64,000 nucleotides of DNA from Marasmius tenuissimus. Its lineage: Eukaryota > Basidiomycota > Agaricomycetes > Agaricales > Marasmiaceae. Under the pieces are notes generated by a model. The model was given only the letters and a program-made list of their open reading frames with translations. It did not search any database and was not told the DNA's origin. Where the stretch lies: positions 930,001 through 994,000 of the forward strand of contig JAQOTA010000052.1 in assembly GCA_029532415.1 (NCBI GenBank), written 5' to 3'. Positions 33,801-45,725 of the stretch are shown here, one piece after another (position 1 is the first letter of the stretch; each line of letters opens with the position of its first letter). A program made the position numbers and the translations under genes.

Positions 33801-34184
33801 TCACCTGTTGAGGAAACGCCGCGGTTCTCTGGGCCAACGACATTGACGATATCAGCGGATATGAAGTGCAAGGTGTTCTTGAAGCAGCAGCATGCGCAAT
33901 GGAAATCCCTCGGCACTGCCAGGTTGAAGTTGTACCGCCAGTCTCCGACCAACGTCAAACAGCTGGTTGTGGAAGCGGACAGCAAGGATCGTCAGGTCCT
34001 GATCTCGACGATTGTTTTAACTGACGGCGTGGAGCGAGTGGGAAAAACCGGGGTAGCGGTCGAACTCAGCGATAAGGGCGCCCGTACGGGCATCGTGTAC
34101 ATGCTTCAGTTAAGGAATGACGAGGCCGCTGGAGGCTTCTTTGATAGCCTGTTAGAAGGCTCGGACAGGTCGGGTCTCAGATAA
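30819..34184 (+). CDS. RhoGEF (DH-PH) protein with proline-rich repeat region
   Basis: A guanine-nucleotide exchange factor for a Rho-family GTPase. The DH domain begins NDLIDTEKAYSDLLGGVIKK and continues through LKEIGTSSPKALGDLLIRWV, PYTNYCTQYRSGFDEWDPV and LLPKGRLKYYKKLYTRLLKS. After an acidic Asp/Glu/Lys/Met stretch, a PH domain reads GHIFLLSDLFLVCERM and later NALQVYIMRKETITL. The intron there must end ..GGAAG to keep phase. The long last exon (from about 32643) encodes Pro/Ser/Gly-rich sequence with five tandem repeats and PPNQPPMHP motifs, then a C-terminal folded part (CKVFLKQQHAQWKSLGTARL) resembling a PH-like domain. It is not Cdc24-like, as no CH or PB1 domain is visible. RAC1, a candidate partner, lies 11.5 kb downstream. 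Confidence 0.82.
32955..33250 (+). repeat. In-frame tandem repeats coding PPSIGPGQ..RN.S.SHGPGS
   Basis: Five imperfect copies of a 66-75-nt unit lie head to tail inside the RhoGEF coding sequence. Each encodes about 22-25 residues around the cores PSIGPGQ and HGPGSP. Third positions differ between copies, so the array is not brand new, but unit lengths stay multiples of three. Confidence 0.85.
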
Positions 34185-34437
34185 AGTCGCTGGTTTAATG
34201 GTTCGAACTTCACTCATTCGTCTTCCGTTCATCTGGGATTAGCCTTTACTCACTTAGGAATGGATAGTGGACTCTAGATTTCTTGTCACAATGCCTTTGG
34301 CTGCGCCTGCCTCATTACTACTCTACTACCACGATTATCATGACACGACACATACCCATACACTTACATCTCTCTTTCATTATCTTCCGTACGTTGTTCG
34401 TTCGCAGTCAGTACATGGCCGAGGTAAAATTCTTCCA

Positions 34438-36157
34438 TTAAATGACGGAATTTCCGGTAAAGGCTATCTCTACGCAAAGTGATACATGATCACTGCCGCT
34501 CACACCCTGTCGTGGAATGCCTGGCTCCAGATCGCTGGTGCTGGGGGGTGATAAAAGACCGACAACGGTGGACTGCACGTCCACAGGATCGATGACGAAG
34601 ATATAATCTAATCAATTGGTCAGTGGAATGTCGATTTGGGGATTGATTAGAATCTCACCTATGGAGTTCTGCCAATAGTAAGTGTAGCTTGTCCATTGAG
34701 GCTCATGGTAGCCTCGCCGATGAGGTTGCAGACCTGTTCGTTCGCCGAATGTAACGAACTTGGCGCCATCCTCGCTAGGGCGAGAGCGTGTCTCCTTGTG
34801 CAGGCGCAAGCCCAGGTCATACATGCTCCGTAATGGAGGGCCAGCCTTGGTGAACAGCTCCTCCAACTCTTGCGAGGAGAGGAGACCATCGGAGGGTTGG
34901 GCGGGCCTTGCGCTTACGATCACTCTGTCAGGATCTGGTGCCGCAGTTTCCTCGTTTCCGTCTTCCTTCTGCGCACCTCCGTCTGAGAAAGATGGATCTA
35001 TGGTGGTATGTACGACGCGAGATACGTCGAGCAGCTCTTTCTGGGGTGCTAACAGGGGATCTCCTACGGCGAATGAGTATGCCGCATCATCGGGCGTGAA
35101 GTTAAAATCTACAGTAATCTGAGTGATGAGCATTTGATAGACATAAAAAGAGGTACTCACCGCCCGCGAGGATACACGGCCAATCAGGGTGGGTTTCGTC
35201 ACGATATCGCAGTGTTTCCCGCTTGAGAATACCTGCTTGTCTGTCATCAGAGGGATGAGTGAATTGGAAAGACCTCTTGACTAATATTATCGCTACCTAG
35301 CTCTTTCATAGACGTATCTTGAAGGGATCAGTGAGCTGATACTAATTACGGTGTAGGAGAGTTTTTGCTTACTTAGGGTGCCAAAAGAGATGCGTGGTCG
35401 CGATAATCACTCCCTGCTTGTTCTTCTTATTCCTCAAAGAGGCAATATGGCCGATGTTCTTGGTACGGAAGCTAGAGCCCCTTCTACGACTTTCTTCACC
35501 ATTCGTTCGGACTTCTTGCTCGTCATAGTAAATCGTGCGTTGACCTGCAAGCTCGTAAAGTTCCTGTTTGTATGCAATTAAGCAGCCGTGCAGCTTTCGT
35601 GGTCCTGACGCGTAGTGATGCGTGTAGCCAGCCCTCTCAAGTATCGGTAGGAGTTTTTCGAGGCGATCGACTTCCTACACAGTGCTCAGGCAGAATTCAT
35701 TTATGTACATGGGATTGACGCTCACTTGAAGGCACAAGATGTCTGCTTCGCACGTCAAGATCTCTTTATAGATCATGTTCTCGCGTTGACCGGCTTTCAA
35801 ACAATCGCTGTTGGGGAACAATTCACGACCTGGAAGACTGTTTTGATTGGCTGTGTTAGTTGCAGCGATGTGAGGACGTACGAACAAGACATTGAGCGAG
35901 TAGCTGAGAAATATCAATGGAAGAGTTGTACCGAGAAAGCTTTGATTACGAACATTCCAAGTTAAAATCTTAACACGCTGTGTTACATTCGTGCCCGATG
36001 GTTCTGCTAGCTGATGCCATTTCCGTTCTAACGTTTTGGCATTCCCCCAAAGCTGGGGTTCCGACTGAACTTGAGTAGTTGCTACTTTGGCCTTCTTCAG
36101 TCTCCGAGCCTCTTGAAGAGCGAGCTGTTCGGGCGTGAGTACGCGCTTCGAGGCCAT
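34438..36157 (-). CDS. CCR4/NGL2-type endonuclease/exonuclease/phosphatase (RNA 3' exonuclease)
   Basis: A Mg2+-dependent nuclease related to yeast Ngl2, involved in rRNA or mRNA 3' trimming. The start reads MASKRVLTPEQLALQEARRL. The EEP fold begins VKILTWN-LLAQCLVRRELFP, where a 22-nt exon supplies LLAQCLV. DILCLQE-VDRLEKLLPILE follows with the metal-binding Glu. Then come NIGHIASLRNKNKQGVIIAT, the TTHLFWHP histidine and the DFNFTPDDAAY catalytic Asp-Asn. The end has WTSYTYYWQNSID-YIFVID and the catalytic SGSDHVSL. A family-specific acidic insert (DPSFSDGGAQKEDGNEETAA) sits between. It has many introns and the stop is at 34438-34440. All catalytic residues are intact. It is divergent from the M16C peptidase (202 bp). 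Confidence 0.88.
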
Positions 36158-36359
36158 AACGTTGACAGTGCGAGCCGTATATGGCCTATGGAAAGACCTC
36201 GAGAGGACACGGAGCCCTCGGAGATTCAGAATGGGCGAACCAAGTCAAAGGAGTAAAGTAGAGTCAGTGGATGACTTGTAAGCGAGAGTCATTACACGTG
36301 GTCCGTGCACGCAGCAATGACCTCCGCGCGTTTGCCGCTTACCGGGTTAATTTTTTTGG

Positions 36360-39300
36360 ATGCAGCGATTGCTGAGGCCAATCTTGAGGCGACCTCTAAT
36401 TCCCCTTTCGACACGAACTTCAACATCAGTTCGTTCTCGTCCTTCCTTTTCTTCACCTCTCTCTTTCAAACGTCCAGCATCTCAAATTGCCACGAACCCA
36501 ATATCAACGCCTCACATGTCCAACAACGCTCCCGAGTCCTTCGCCAACTTCGATCTTGTCAAACGTGTAAAGCTCGATTTTACGGACGTTACAATCTCGA
36601 AATACAAGAGTAGAGTAACCGGTCTTAGCGTCATTCATCTGGACTATGAGGGTCCGTTGTTCCAGTCCAGTCAACGCTGTAGTATGTTCTAACTCCCGGC
36701 CCAGCACCCCTCGTCAGTGGATATTTTGTCGTGGCGACCGAAAGTGCGTAGACCCACCATGCCAAGCTTACAGCGAACTCACATCTATTCTAGTCTTCAA
36801 CGATTCCGGATGTCCTCACACCCTGGAGCAGTAAGCTGGACATCTCTGCACACCATTGCTGGCCACTCAATAATCCTCAGTCTTGTCTTCATGGGATCAG
36901 AACAGTACCCGTACAAAGGCATAATAGACCATTTGGCAAACAGAGGGTATTCCAACGGAACCAATGCCTGGACAGACACCGACCACACTGCACGTACCCT
37001 CTCTTGTTGCTCCCTCGTACTCGTCTGACCTCAAATTCAGGCCTATACGGTGGTGACAGCGGGAGAGCAAGGCTTTCTACAGCTCCTACCAATATACGTC
37101 GACCACATTCTATATCCTACGATGACCAAGGCAGGGTAAGGCCAACAGATCTGTAATTGTGTGGTGAATCTGACACCTATTTTGAACGTTTAGATTCGTC
37201 ACAGAAGTTCGTCGAGTCGGTCCTCTCACCCAAAGTACCTCAACTGACCTTCCTATCTAGGTCCATCATATCGATCCCAAGGGCTCCGATTCTGGCGTCG
37301 TATACAGCGAGATGCAGGGCAGGGAAAACACGTCCGGTGATCTCATGGCACTTAAGTCAGTTTACCTCTTTCCATTAATCAATCGTTAATCTCGGCAAGC
37401 TGACAATCCGATACATTTCAGGATGCAGAGATTATTGGATCCGCCGGAAAGCGCATACCGCAGTGAAACGGGAGGCCTGATGGAGGCTTTGAGGGTGCTG
37501 ACTGTCAAGCAAAGTGAGAGAATACGCATAATTCCGCTGATTCCACGCTGATTCCTTCAAGTCCGCGATTATCACGCATCGTATTACGTGCCCCACAATT
37601 TGGCCCTCATTGTCGCTGGGAAATTGTCTAGCGGGACTTCTTCCTTACTCAAGGTCGTCCAGGAACAAGTAGAGCCAAGCCTAATTGCCCACGGACAGAA
37701 TAAGGGGCCCCGTCCCGAAGGTTGGAAGCGTCCTTTTGTCGAAACTCCTAGTGCGAAGAGGCCCCCGTTTGCCAAATCAATACAGGAAAACGTAGAGTTC
37801 CCGGACCAAGATGAGAGTGAGTCTCGTAGTCCTTGTTCTTGAATTCTCGCTCACACTACCGATGGCAGGCATGGGTGAAGTGATCATCAATTTCCTTGGG
37901 CCTGCCCCGAACGAGTTTTTGGAACGGAAGGTGTGTACTAAATCCCCGAACGTGACCCAGAACCAGACTTAGCAAAGTTCCCCAGGCACTCGACATCATA
38001 AGCACATATCTCACGTCGTCAGCGGCAGCTCCTTTGAATAAGGAGTTCATCGAGATAGAGTCACCCTTATGGTAAGGCCTGATTCTCGTTACCACCTTGA
38101 TCTTGCTGAGGAAACCCTTTTTCTTAGTTCCTATATCTATTTCGCTGAGGATACACGAGCGACTCGCGTCTACCTCCCCATATATGTCGGTTCAGTCCCC
38201 ACGGAGCATCTGAAGACTTTCAATGAGAAACTCAAAGCAAGTCTTGAGCGTATTGTCAAGGAGGGCATCGATATGGACAGGATGAAGATGATAATCAACC
38301 GGGATGAACGCCAGGTAGTTTCCCATCGACGAGCGACTTGTATGGGTACTAAAGCAGGTGATTTCAGCTACGGAGCAAACTAGAGTCCGCCAAGGGGGAC
38401 ACGTTCTCTGGTACTGTGATCACAGATTTCCTATATGGCGCTGAAGATGGATCGGAACTCGGCCCGTCTATGGACGAAATAAACCAATATGCCGTCGTTC
38501 GCGAGTGGACGAGCAAGCAATGGACGGATCTCCTTCAGAAGTAAGTTGCGCGTGTTTATCCAACACTTCTGAATATTCACATTGCCCAAGGTACTATATC
38601 GACCCGCCCTCCGTAACCGTGACCGGTAGCCCCTCCGCTTCTTTGGCTGAGCAGCTGGAAACTGAGGAGAAAAAGCGAGTCGAGGCTCAGGTCGAAAAAC
38701 TTGGCCCAGAAGGTTTGAAGAAGGCGGAGAAGTTGTTGGAGGAAGCCAAGGCAGAGCATGACACGCCCATACCGTCCGAAATCTTGAAGCAGTTCAAGAT
38801 CCCCGACGTCAAGAGCATTGCTTGGATTCCGGTGAAGAGCGTCCAACAGAAGGGGAAGGGCCGAGAGCCAAGTGCTGTCGCGACGACAAACTCCGATCTC
38901 GCGAAATACATTAACGCCGACGGGCAGGAGCTCCCTTTCTTTGTCCAGTATGACCATGTCGAGGTACCGTTTTATGACCGGTTCGTTGGAGGTTGTACTT
39001 ACGCACATCCTAGTCCGACTTTGTGACCGTGCACGCCCTGTTCTCTCTGGAGAAATTGCCCAACAGACTACGGAAGTGAGTCCAACCGATAACCGTCTAT
39101 TTTTCGCGTCCTGATCCAAAGATAGACATATCTCGACTTACCTTTCCGCATTCTTTGCCCTACCTGTCAACCGAATGTCTGGAGAACGCTTGACACACGA
39201 AGAAGTCATCAACAAGCTGGACGACGAAACTGTCTCCTACGAGGTCGGACTGGGAGTTTCAGGCTCGTTCTCCCAAACACTCCGCGTCAGTATCAAGGTA

Positions 39301-40892
39301 GAAACATCAGCATACGAGACGGCAATTGCCTGGCTGAGGGACCTCGTTTATGGAGCCGAATTCAACAAGGAGCGGTAAGGATAGAGCACATCGATGGTTT
39401 GTGTGTCATCTCACTTCGTCCACTGTCCAGGTTGCAAGTGACTATTGCAAAAATCCAACAATCTCTGCCTGAGATGAAGCGGGACGGGAACACGGTCCTC
39501 GGCTCTGTGTGGGCAGATGTGCTATTCGATAGATCGTCGACGTCGCGTGCGGGCGGTTTGATAGAACAAGTAGACTTCATACCGAAGCTGGCCAAGCAAC
39601 TTCAAGAATCTCCGGAAGAGGTTATCGCCGACTTTGAGGCAATCCGAAAGCATAGTCAGTCACGCTAAACTCTCTTCGAAGCTTCCTGCTCAACTCATTT
39701 TCAGTGACTGAACCCTCGGGCATGCGTTTCTCCGTCACCGGAAATGTCCTCAAGGTTGACAAACCACGAAGCGTCTGGAGCAAGTACTTCCACTCGATAC
39801 CTGTATGCTTCTTTTCTTTACCCGATTACCAGTGATCTCACTCTCTAGAATAGGATGGACCGCTTTCATCAGTACCACTTGCTTCCGAAACGTTGAGCAC
39901 CATAGGACGAAAGCCAGTCAAGAAGGTGAGCGTCAATAATCTTGAGTTGACAATCCATCATACTGAAATTGTTTGCTTGAGGCTATCGTCATGAGTCTTC
40001 CGACGATAGAGAGTTCATACGTTATGCATACCACGCAAGCTATCAAGGGCTTTGACCATCCCGAATATCCTGCGTTCCGGGTCGCGCTTGAGGTCCTCAA
40101 CGCCACAGAAAGTTACCTTTGGGTCCGTTCAATATCCCTATCTCAACGTTACCTTTTCACTGACTGAAACGACAGAGGTACATCCGTGGTTCTGGGCTTG
40201 CATATGGCGCTTATGTCTCTCTGGACCTTGAATCCGGGCTGCTTAGCTTCTCTTTGTACAGAGTACGGAGCATTCAAGCGTTCTTCAAGCAAGCTACTCA
40301 CGACTATTCCACAGAGCTCAAATAGCATGGGAGCTTACAAGGAAGCTTCGACGGTACTCAAGGGTCTCACCGATGGATCCGTAAGATTGATTCTTTTGTC
40401 TCAGTCGTCGCAACAAACATTGACAAAAATCCAGATAACCCTCGACGACACCACCCTCGAAGCTGCCAAGAGCAGTATCGTGTATGGAGTAACCAGAAAC
40501 GTGTCGACAGCTGGTCGTGCAGTAAGTCCCTCGTTTCGAGAGTTTAGAATGAATTCTCACCGTTTCTGCAGGCCATCGCATCATTTACAAACCAAGCTCT
40601 CAAGAACGTCCCACAGAGCTATCAGGTGGACCTCCTCGAGAAGTTCCAGGGTGTTACAAAAGAAGACGTGGTCAAGGTCCTCAAGACCTACTTCCTTCCC
40701 CTCCTCGACTCGAAGGCATCCGTCGCCGTCGTCGTCACAGCGCCCTCCAGGGCGGACGGCATCGACAAGGAATTGAAGGCCTATGGATTCGATGTTGAGA
40801 GACAATCATTAGAAGTGGACCCTAATGAGCTCGAGGGGTCAGAGAGTGAGAGTGGCAGCGAGTCGAGTAGCGAGTCTGAGGAGGAGCGCTAG
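36360..40892 (+). CDS. M16C-family zinc metallopeptidase (Sdd3/YOL098C-like)
   Basis: A large insulinase-type peptidase of the pitrilysin superfamily, about 1,080 residues. An N-terminal basic, Ser/Arg-rich leader (MQRLLRPILRRPLIPLSTRT) looks like a mitochondrial presequence; an internal ATG at 36513 (MSNNAPESF) could give a cytosolic form. The inverted zinc motif HxxEH is intact as GCPHTLEHLVFMGSEQYPYK, with the downstream Glu in GVVYSEMQGREN. Other conserved blocks are GTNAWTDTDHTAYTVVTAG, IRDYHASYYVPHNLALIVAG, GPAPNEFLERKALDIISTYL, YLWRYIRGSGLAYGAYV and GVTKEDVVKVLKTYF. It ends in an acidic Ser/Glu tail (GSESSSESEEER). More than fifteen introns are present. The biological substrate is unknown in fungi. 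Confidence 0.88.
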
Positions 40893-40972
40893 ATTTAGAT
40901 TTATTGGTATACTCTAGTTAAAGTACTATACATTACCAGAGAATCTACTTTGTACTTTTAGCATTGGTATAA

Positions 40973-42339
40973 TCAGTGGGAAACTGGATCTGCGGGTGAA
41001 TCTGTGGCTGAAGAGTCTGTCGAGTGGATGACTTCAATCTTCTTCTCATTCGCCTGACCGGGTTTCAGTTCGACGCCTTCAAAGAAGTTGTTGTCAACGA
41101 TGAAGCGAATGGCTTGGGATAGGTTGGAAACAGTGACGCGGATCTCGGGGAGCAGGAGCTGAAATACCGGTCAGCAAAGGATCACACAGGCAGGACGAGG
41201 AAAGACGTACATTCCGCAATAAACTTGACTTCGGGCCAAATGGTATATGAGGCGCACTTTTTGGTTGAGGAGGTCTACGATTGTGAGGCTTTGGCCTATC
41301 CGTAGATCTAGCGCTGCTCTGTGCTTGGTCTTTGGGAAGGACCTTTGGTTCACTAACGAGTTCGGGAGAAGTTTCTTCGACAGCTGGTCTAACAGGCATC
41401 GCTTCTGGTGCTTCGTCGTCACTGCTGTCGCTGTTGGGCAATGACATTACTGGTTTCTGCGGAAGAGGATGTGGTCCCGTTCTTTGCGTCGTTGGAGGTC
41501 CGTCTGCTCTCCGCCCTGCATCCATTCCCATTCCCCGGCCCCGACCTCTGCCTCTGCCGCGACCACGTCCACGATCGGAATCATCGTGGTGTTGCAATCT
41601 CCGCTTCTTAGAGAATAACCCCAATTCCTCGACCGAGAGTTCTCCCCGAGCGGCTGCTTCCTCTAATTTACGTTTCTTGTCTTGAATCAAGGTAGCTGTA
41701 GGCCATCGTTTCTTTCGCTCTGCAACCCACTGGTCAATAGCATCAGGAGTGTCGAGCACGATATTAGTTCCCTGTATAGGAACCATCTTGCTGTACGGGT
41801 ATCATTCGTGGTGAGTAAGAATGCCCAGACTACAACTCCGAACACACGACTTACCCCTTCAAACTTGGATCTGCGTCCCAATCCGAGCCCTTGCTTCGTT
41901 TCTCCCAACCCTTGGGGTATATTAAATGTCGATCGGCCATGTGTATTTCTACGCTTTTCACGGAGCCAGAGAACGTGCATTGCTTGTAGGTGCACCTGGA
42001 ATTTCCAGGCTGGTACCAACTTGTGCTTGGTTGTGAGTACCGTATGGGATTCGGGTTTCTGGGGAGTTGTGAATGCACAGGATATGTTTGATGATTTAAA
42101 GCAGGAGGAACATGAGAAGAAGCGTGCGGACTATAGGTCGAAGAAAGTGTAAAGCCCTCCGGAGTGGTCAACGGTGCAGGAATCGAGTGCTGCTGGTACG
42201 CTTGGGCATAGTGTGAAGAATATGTCGATGCATAAGGGTTGGTCAACGCTGAACGCATAGCAGCGGCCGCCATAGACGATTGTTGAGCCATCGAGGGGAC
42301 ATTGTTGGTACTGGTATTGGGCTGACGATGAGGGTGCAT
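40973..42339 (-). CDS. NUFIP1-like box C/D snoRNP assembly protein
   Basis: Homologue of NUFIP1 (yeast Rsa1), which helps load core proteins on box C/D snoRNPs in the nucleus. The Gln/Ser/Tyr/Pro-rich N-terminus (start MHPHRQPNTSTNNVPSMAQQ) is followed by a single zinc finger CTYKQCTFSGSVKSVEIHMA-DRH. The NUFIP1 conserved peptide comes next (DAIDQWVAERKKRWPTATLI), then KKRKLEEAAARGEL. An Arg-Gly repeat (RGRGRGRGRGRGRG) follows, then a Ser/Pro/Asp-rich linker and a C-terminal helix (LLLPEIRVTVSNLSQAIRFI). Two introns were seen. The finger and conserved peptide make the family call solid. It is head to head with the DUF423 gene with only 109 bp between start codons. Confidence 0.82.
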
Positions 42340-42448
42340 ACTGAGAGCAATTCAAAAGTTTTTACAAGTTGCTCATTTGTCAACCTTCCCGCCCGGGCCT
42401 GTTGCTGAGTCGGACTCGAGCGGATTGAAGCTCACTCAGCTTAGAACC
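42340..42448. promoter_or_regulatory. Very short bidirectional promoter, NUFIP1-like / DUF423
   Basis: Only 109 bp separate the two divergent ATGs, so both leaders and both core promoters must overlap. No TATA box was seen. A GAGTCGGACTCGAGCGG stretch (42409-42423) is partly palindromic. Confidence 0.5.
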
Positions 42449-43056
42449 ATGTCAGAAACTATCCCTCTCTTGTCTAATGCAGCCCTTCGTAGGTCGGCTC
42501 TCTTATGGCGTACAGGTGCTATTTTCAGTGAGCGAGTTGATTGTTTGTTGATAGTTCACGCTCAAACGCATGCGGTTATTAGCTGCTGTCGGAATGGTCG
42601 CTGGTGCATTTGGAGGCGAGATAGATACCGAACTCTGAGCGAGAATGCCTGATTCCAACCTATCATCTACAGCTCATGGTCTAAAGAACCGCCCAGGAAT
42701 GACGCCGGATAGGATACACTCATGGGAGACTGGTGCCCACTACGCTGTAAGGCTTATTCTGTCGTTCATAGGATAGCCTTCATTGACTTGACTAGATTTT
42801 CAATGGTCTCGGACTCCTAGCCGTTTCTCTCCATCCCAGATTTGCGTTACACAGGTTCGCAGGTCCAGCGATCGCTGCGGGAGGTGTCCTGTTCTCCGGA
42901 AGTATTTTTGCGTTGGTGATGAATCGAGACCTCAAAGCCTTAGGTCCAGTGACGCCTCTTGGTGGGTTGGTCTTCATCTCTGGGTGAGTTACAAACGAGT
43001 AGAGTTTGGAAAGCTTGACTGACGACTCTCCCAGCTATATTGCCCTAGCTCTGTAG
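42449..43056 (+). CDS. DUF423 (YgdD-like) small membrane protein
   Basis: A four-helix membrane protein of the DUF423 family, widespread in bacteria and fungi, function unknown. Start MSETIPLLSNAALRRSALLW. Splicing gives TAVGMVAGAFGAHGLKNRPG, the family signature GAFGAHGL. MTPDRIHSWETGAHYAIFNG and LGLLAVSLHPRFALHRFAGP follow, with the helix FSGSIFALVMNRDL, then LGPVTPLGGLVFISGYIALA. The second intron (42616-42672) must start with GC (GGAG/GCGAGA) to keep the GAHGL signature in phase. Four exons or more are present and the stop TAG is at 43054-43056. It is an intact gene of near-standard length. Confidence 0.85.
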
Positions 43057-43205
43057 AGGTAGAATGCTAATTTTATTTAATTATTTGAAAAATGAATAAT
43101 CGCGCGCATGTGACTAAACGCGTAGTCGGAGTTTGAATTCGTCGGCTCGTTTACTGGGCTTTGCTGTCATCGCCGTTTTTACAAGGCACGCTCATCATCA
43201 TCATC

Positions 43206-45022
43206 ATGGCCGACAGTGTAGAGACCAATTCTTCGCCCGCTGCTCAGACTGCCCAGGCCGATTCAAACAAATCCTCAGCCTCAGTCCCAGCTCGTATTCC
43301 TCTATCTACTTCACTATCTTTCACCGCTTCTACTTCATCTTCATCAGCTCCATCTTCATCATCTTTTTCTCTTAAACGAAGTTATTCTGCTACTTCTACC
43401 TCTGAGCTCTTCACCACCGCAGCGTCTTCTTTTCATCCCATAGCGCCCCAGAGAACGAGGCCTACTCCTATCTCTCGCCACCATTCGCACCTCCGAAATG
43501 ACCCTCATGTATTACTTTCGACAGTTATGGACCCTTCACCAAACGATCCCAATACCTTCTTTCTTCATCCGCCTTTTTCCAGCTTTCCTGACGCGGAAAA
43601 CCATCCAGAAGGGCTCACCTACAACCTCATGGCCGACAACCCGGGGTGGTTTCTTGACGCCTCCGATTTCGTCAGTTACGAAGAGACTACCTCCCCGAAC
43701 CCGAATGCTATCCCCTATCCGACTTCGCTTGAACCTCCCCGTGGATGGTGTCCGGCTCGAAAGAAAGATCTGAGGAGTCGCGGTGCTGATAGCTGGCCCG
43801 AAGGGGAAGAGCCTCGTTTGCGGTGCACCTTCTGTCGACGAACTTACGCAGGGGTGAACGCAAAAAGTATGTGGAGAAGACACGTGTTCGAAAAGCATAA
43901 GATTGCGATGGCCAATCGTCGTGATGGTCCTGAACGTCCCAGAGGAAGAGGATCCGGAGCTACAAGTAAGTCTTTGAGCGCCCGTCGCCGTGTCGACTTT
44001 TCCTGATTGCTTTTCGTACAGAGGAGAACAGGCAGCCAAAGCACGATAGGATCGTGAACATTGACGTGGTTCCCCAATCTCTGAACAATGACCCTTCGCA
44101 GAGATCCAGATTCCGTTCCACTATGACATCCACAACACCTGAGGATGATTCGAGTCAGATGGAAGTGGAAATGGATGATTCTGAGAAATCCACCAACCCA
44201 TCTCCTGAAAAGGACCGATCCAATCCTCCAACTCCACCACTCACCCCCCATGGTCGTTCCTCGGACCCCGCTAGCGGCTCGGATGATATTCCCTTAAAAA
44301 CCCCTGGCTCCCTTGGGCACCTGCCATCCTCCCCGTATGATCCATCCCTTACCCCGACTTTCCGCCATTGTTCCCCGACTCGACCTTCAGAACAGCCTTG
44401 GCGCTGGGACAGCCCCAGTAATCCCTTGACCCAGGCGCGCAACCTCTCGTTGAGCCTTCTGGCCGGTGAGCTTGGTACCAAGTCCCTAGACAGCCCTCTA
44501 CTTGCGCTCAGTAAAGGCGGTTCTTCGAAGGGTGCGAGTCTTGGAAATAGATCTCCATTACTTGCCCTTGGAACGCCTGATACGAACGTCAAGCCCCGAC
44601 GGTTCTTCCCCCGATTCCCCATGGCTTCCCATCTTATGGAATCTCCTATGGGCCAGTCACCTTTGGGTCGCAGGCCACTTGGTGCTGCACACAAGAAGAC
44701 GTTTTCGGAGGTGTCTGACGACTGGTCGTTGGATACCTCTTCACCGTCACGCACAGACCCGTTCGGTGGTGGAGGGGCGCCGTTCGCGGAACCTCTGTTG
44801 AATCCATCGACACCTGCAGAAAGTCCCGTCTTGCGACGTGATGGTTATAAAGGACGCGGTCTCGGGATCGGTCTCCTTGAACCCTTCACGCTGCATGCCA
44901 ACCCGCACGAGTCCCCTAAAGAACCCCTTGACCAAGATGACGGGACAGGTCCCGACTCCCTTGCCAATTCTCCTAGATCGACGCCGTTTCCGAAGCGAAG
45001 AAGAATCTCCGGTCCGTCCTGA
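43206..45022 (+). CDS. Probable nuclear protein with one C2H2-like zinc finger
   Basis: Two exons joined by a GTAAGT..TACAG intron (from about 43965 to 44021) in frame (GAT-KENRQPKHDR). The N-terminal third is Ser/Thr/Ala-rich. A conserved-looking core (NDPNTFFLHPPFSSFPDAEN; LMADNPGWFLDASDFVSYEE) precedes a zinc-finger-like LRCTFCRRTYAGVNAKSMWR-RHVFEKH (C-x2-C and H-x4-H). The second half is Ser/Pro-rich with an acidic patch (QMEVEMDDSEKS) and many SP/TP sites. It ends with PFPKRRRISGPS, a possible nuclear localisation signal. I do not recognise a named family; the finger and context suggest a DNA-binding or chromatin-associated regulator. The ATG at 43206 follows a CAT-CAT-CAT run. Confidence 0.75.
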
Positions 45023-45725
45023 TTTCTTCTATCATTGTTGTCCTCGTTGCTGTGATTTTGCTGCTCCTGCTGTATATTATTGACATCTTCCAGTCGTCCG
45101 TGATGAATGGACCGACAGCCTTCTTTTAGGCGTCTCTGTATCCGTGTTTAAGTCTCCTATATCATCTCTTCCCCCCTATCTTATAGTACGTATGACTGTA
45201 TGATATCTCCCAGTATCTCTTTCTCTCTCTTACCCTCGTAGTTACTCTCGAGCTACCGCTTCGTTTCTCCTTACTGTCTTGTATTTATCCTAGTCGCCTT
45301 ATTGTACTTGTGCGATTAAATCTGTTGGTCTGTTTGAATGCGTCATATACAAAGAAAGGGTTTTAAAACCACAAAACAAGATCCAAAAGGGAATGTACAG
45401 CCTGGCTTACCTCAGCAGAGCTCCTCATCAACGAACGGAATCTGACGCTTAGACTAGTTACTACACTGTTTCTCGCCCTCACACCCTCCGTTTCGTCTCT
45501 TTTCCTTGTTTCAAGGGTCGATAAAGGTACGCTTGCATCCTCATAGTCACTCTGAACTATTCTCGACACCTTCTCTGGAGCATTGGACCCCTCAAAAACC
45601 GTTACTCACCACGTTTCTAGATCTATACCTTTGTCCCATTCTCCCCGAACTCGATAGTTGGTTAATTCCCTTTTCAAGACTCAAGCTCTGTCAAATTTTG
45701 GAATCAGCGCTTGGATTATAATATC
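45023..45725. other. Intergenic/leader region between zinc-finger gene and RAC1
   Basis: 700 bp with no supported gene. It is pyrimidine-rich from 45150 to 45300 (3' untranslated sequence of the upstream gene). A perfect 12-bp palindrome GGTTTTAAAACC lies at 45359-45370. The final 250 bp probably hold the RAC1 promoter and leader. Confidence 0.5.

Noticed and set aside
34267..34482. Short plus frame after the RhoGEF
   Set aside because: It covers the 3' untranslated region and overlaps the last exon of the convergent nuclease; its composition is simple-sequence-like.
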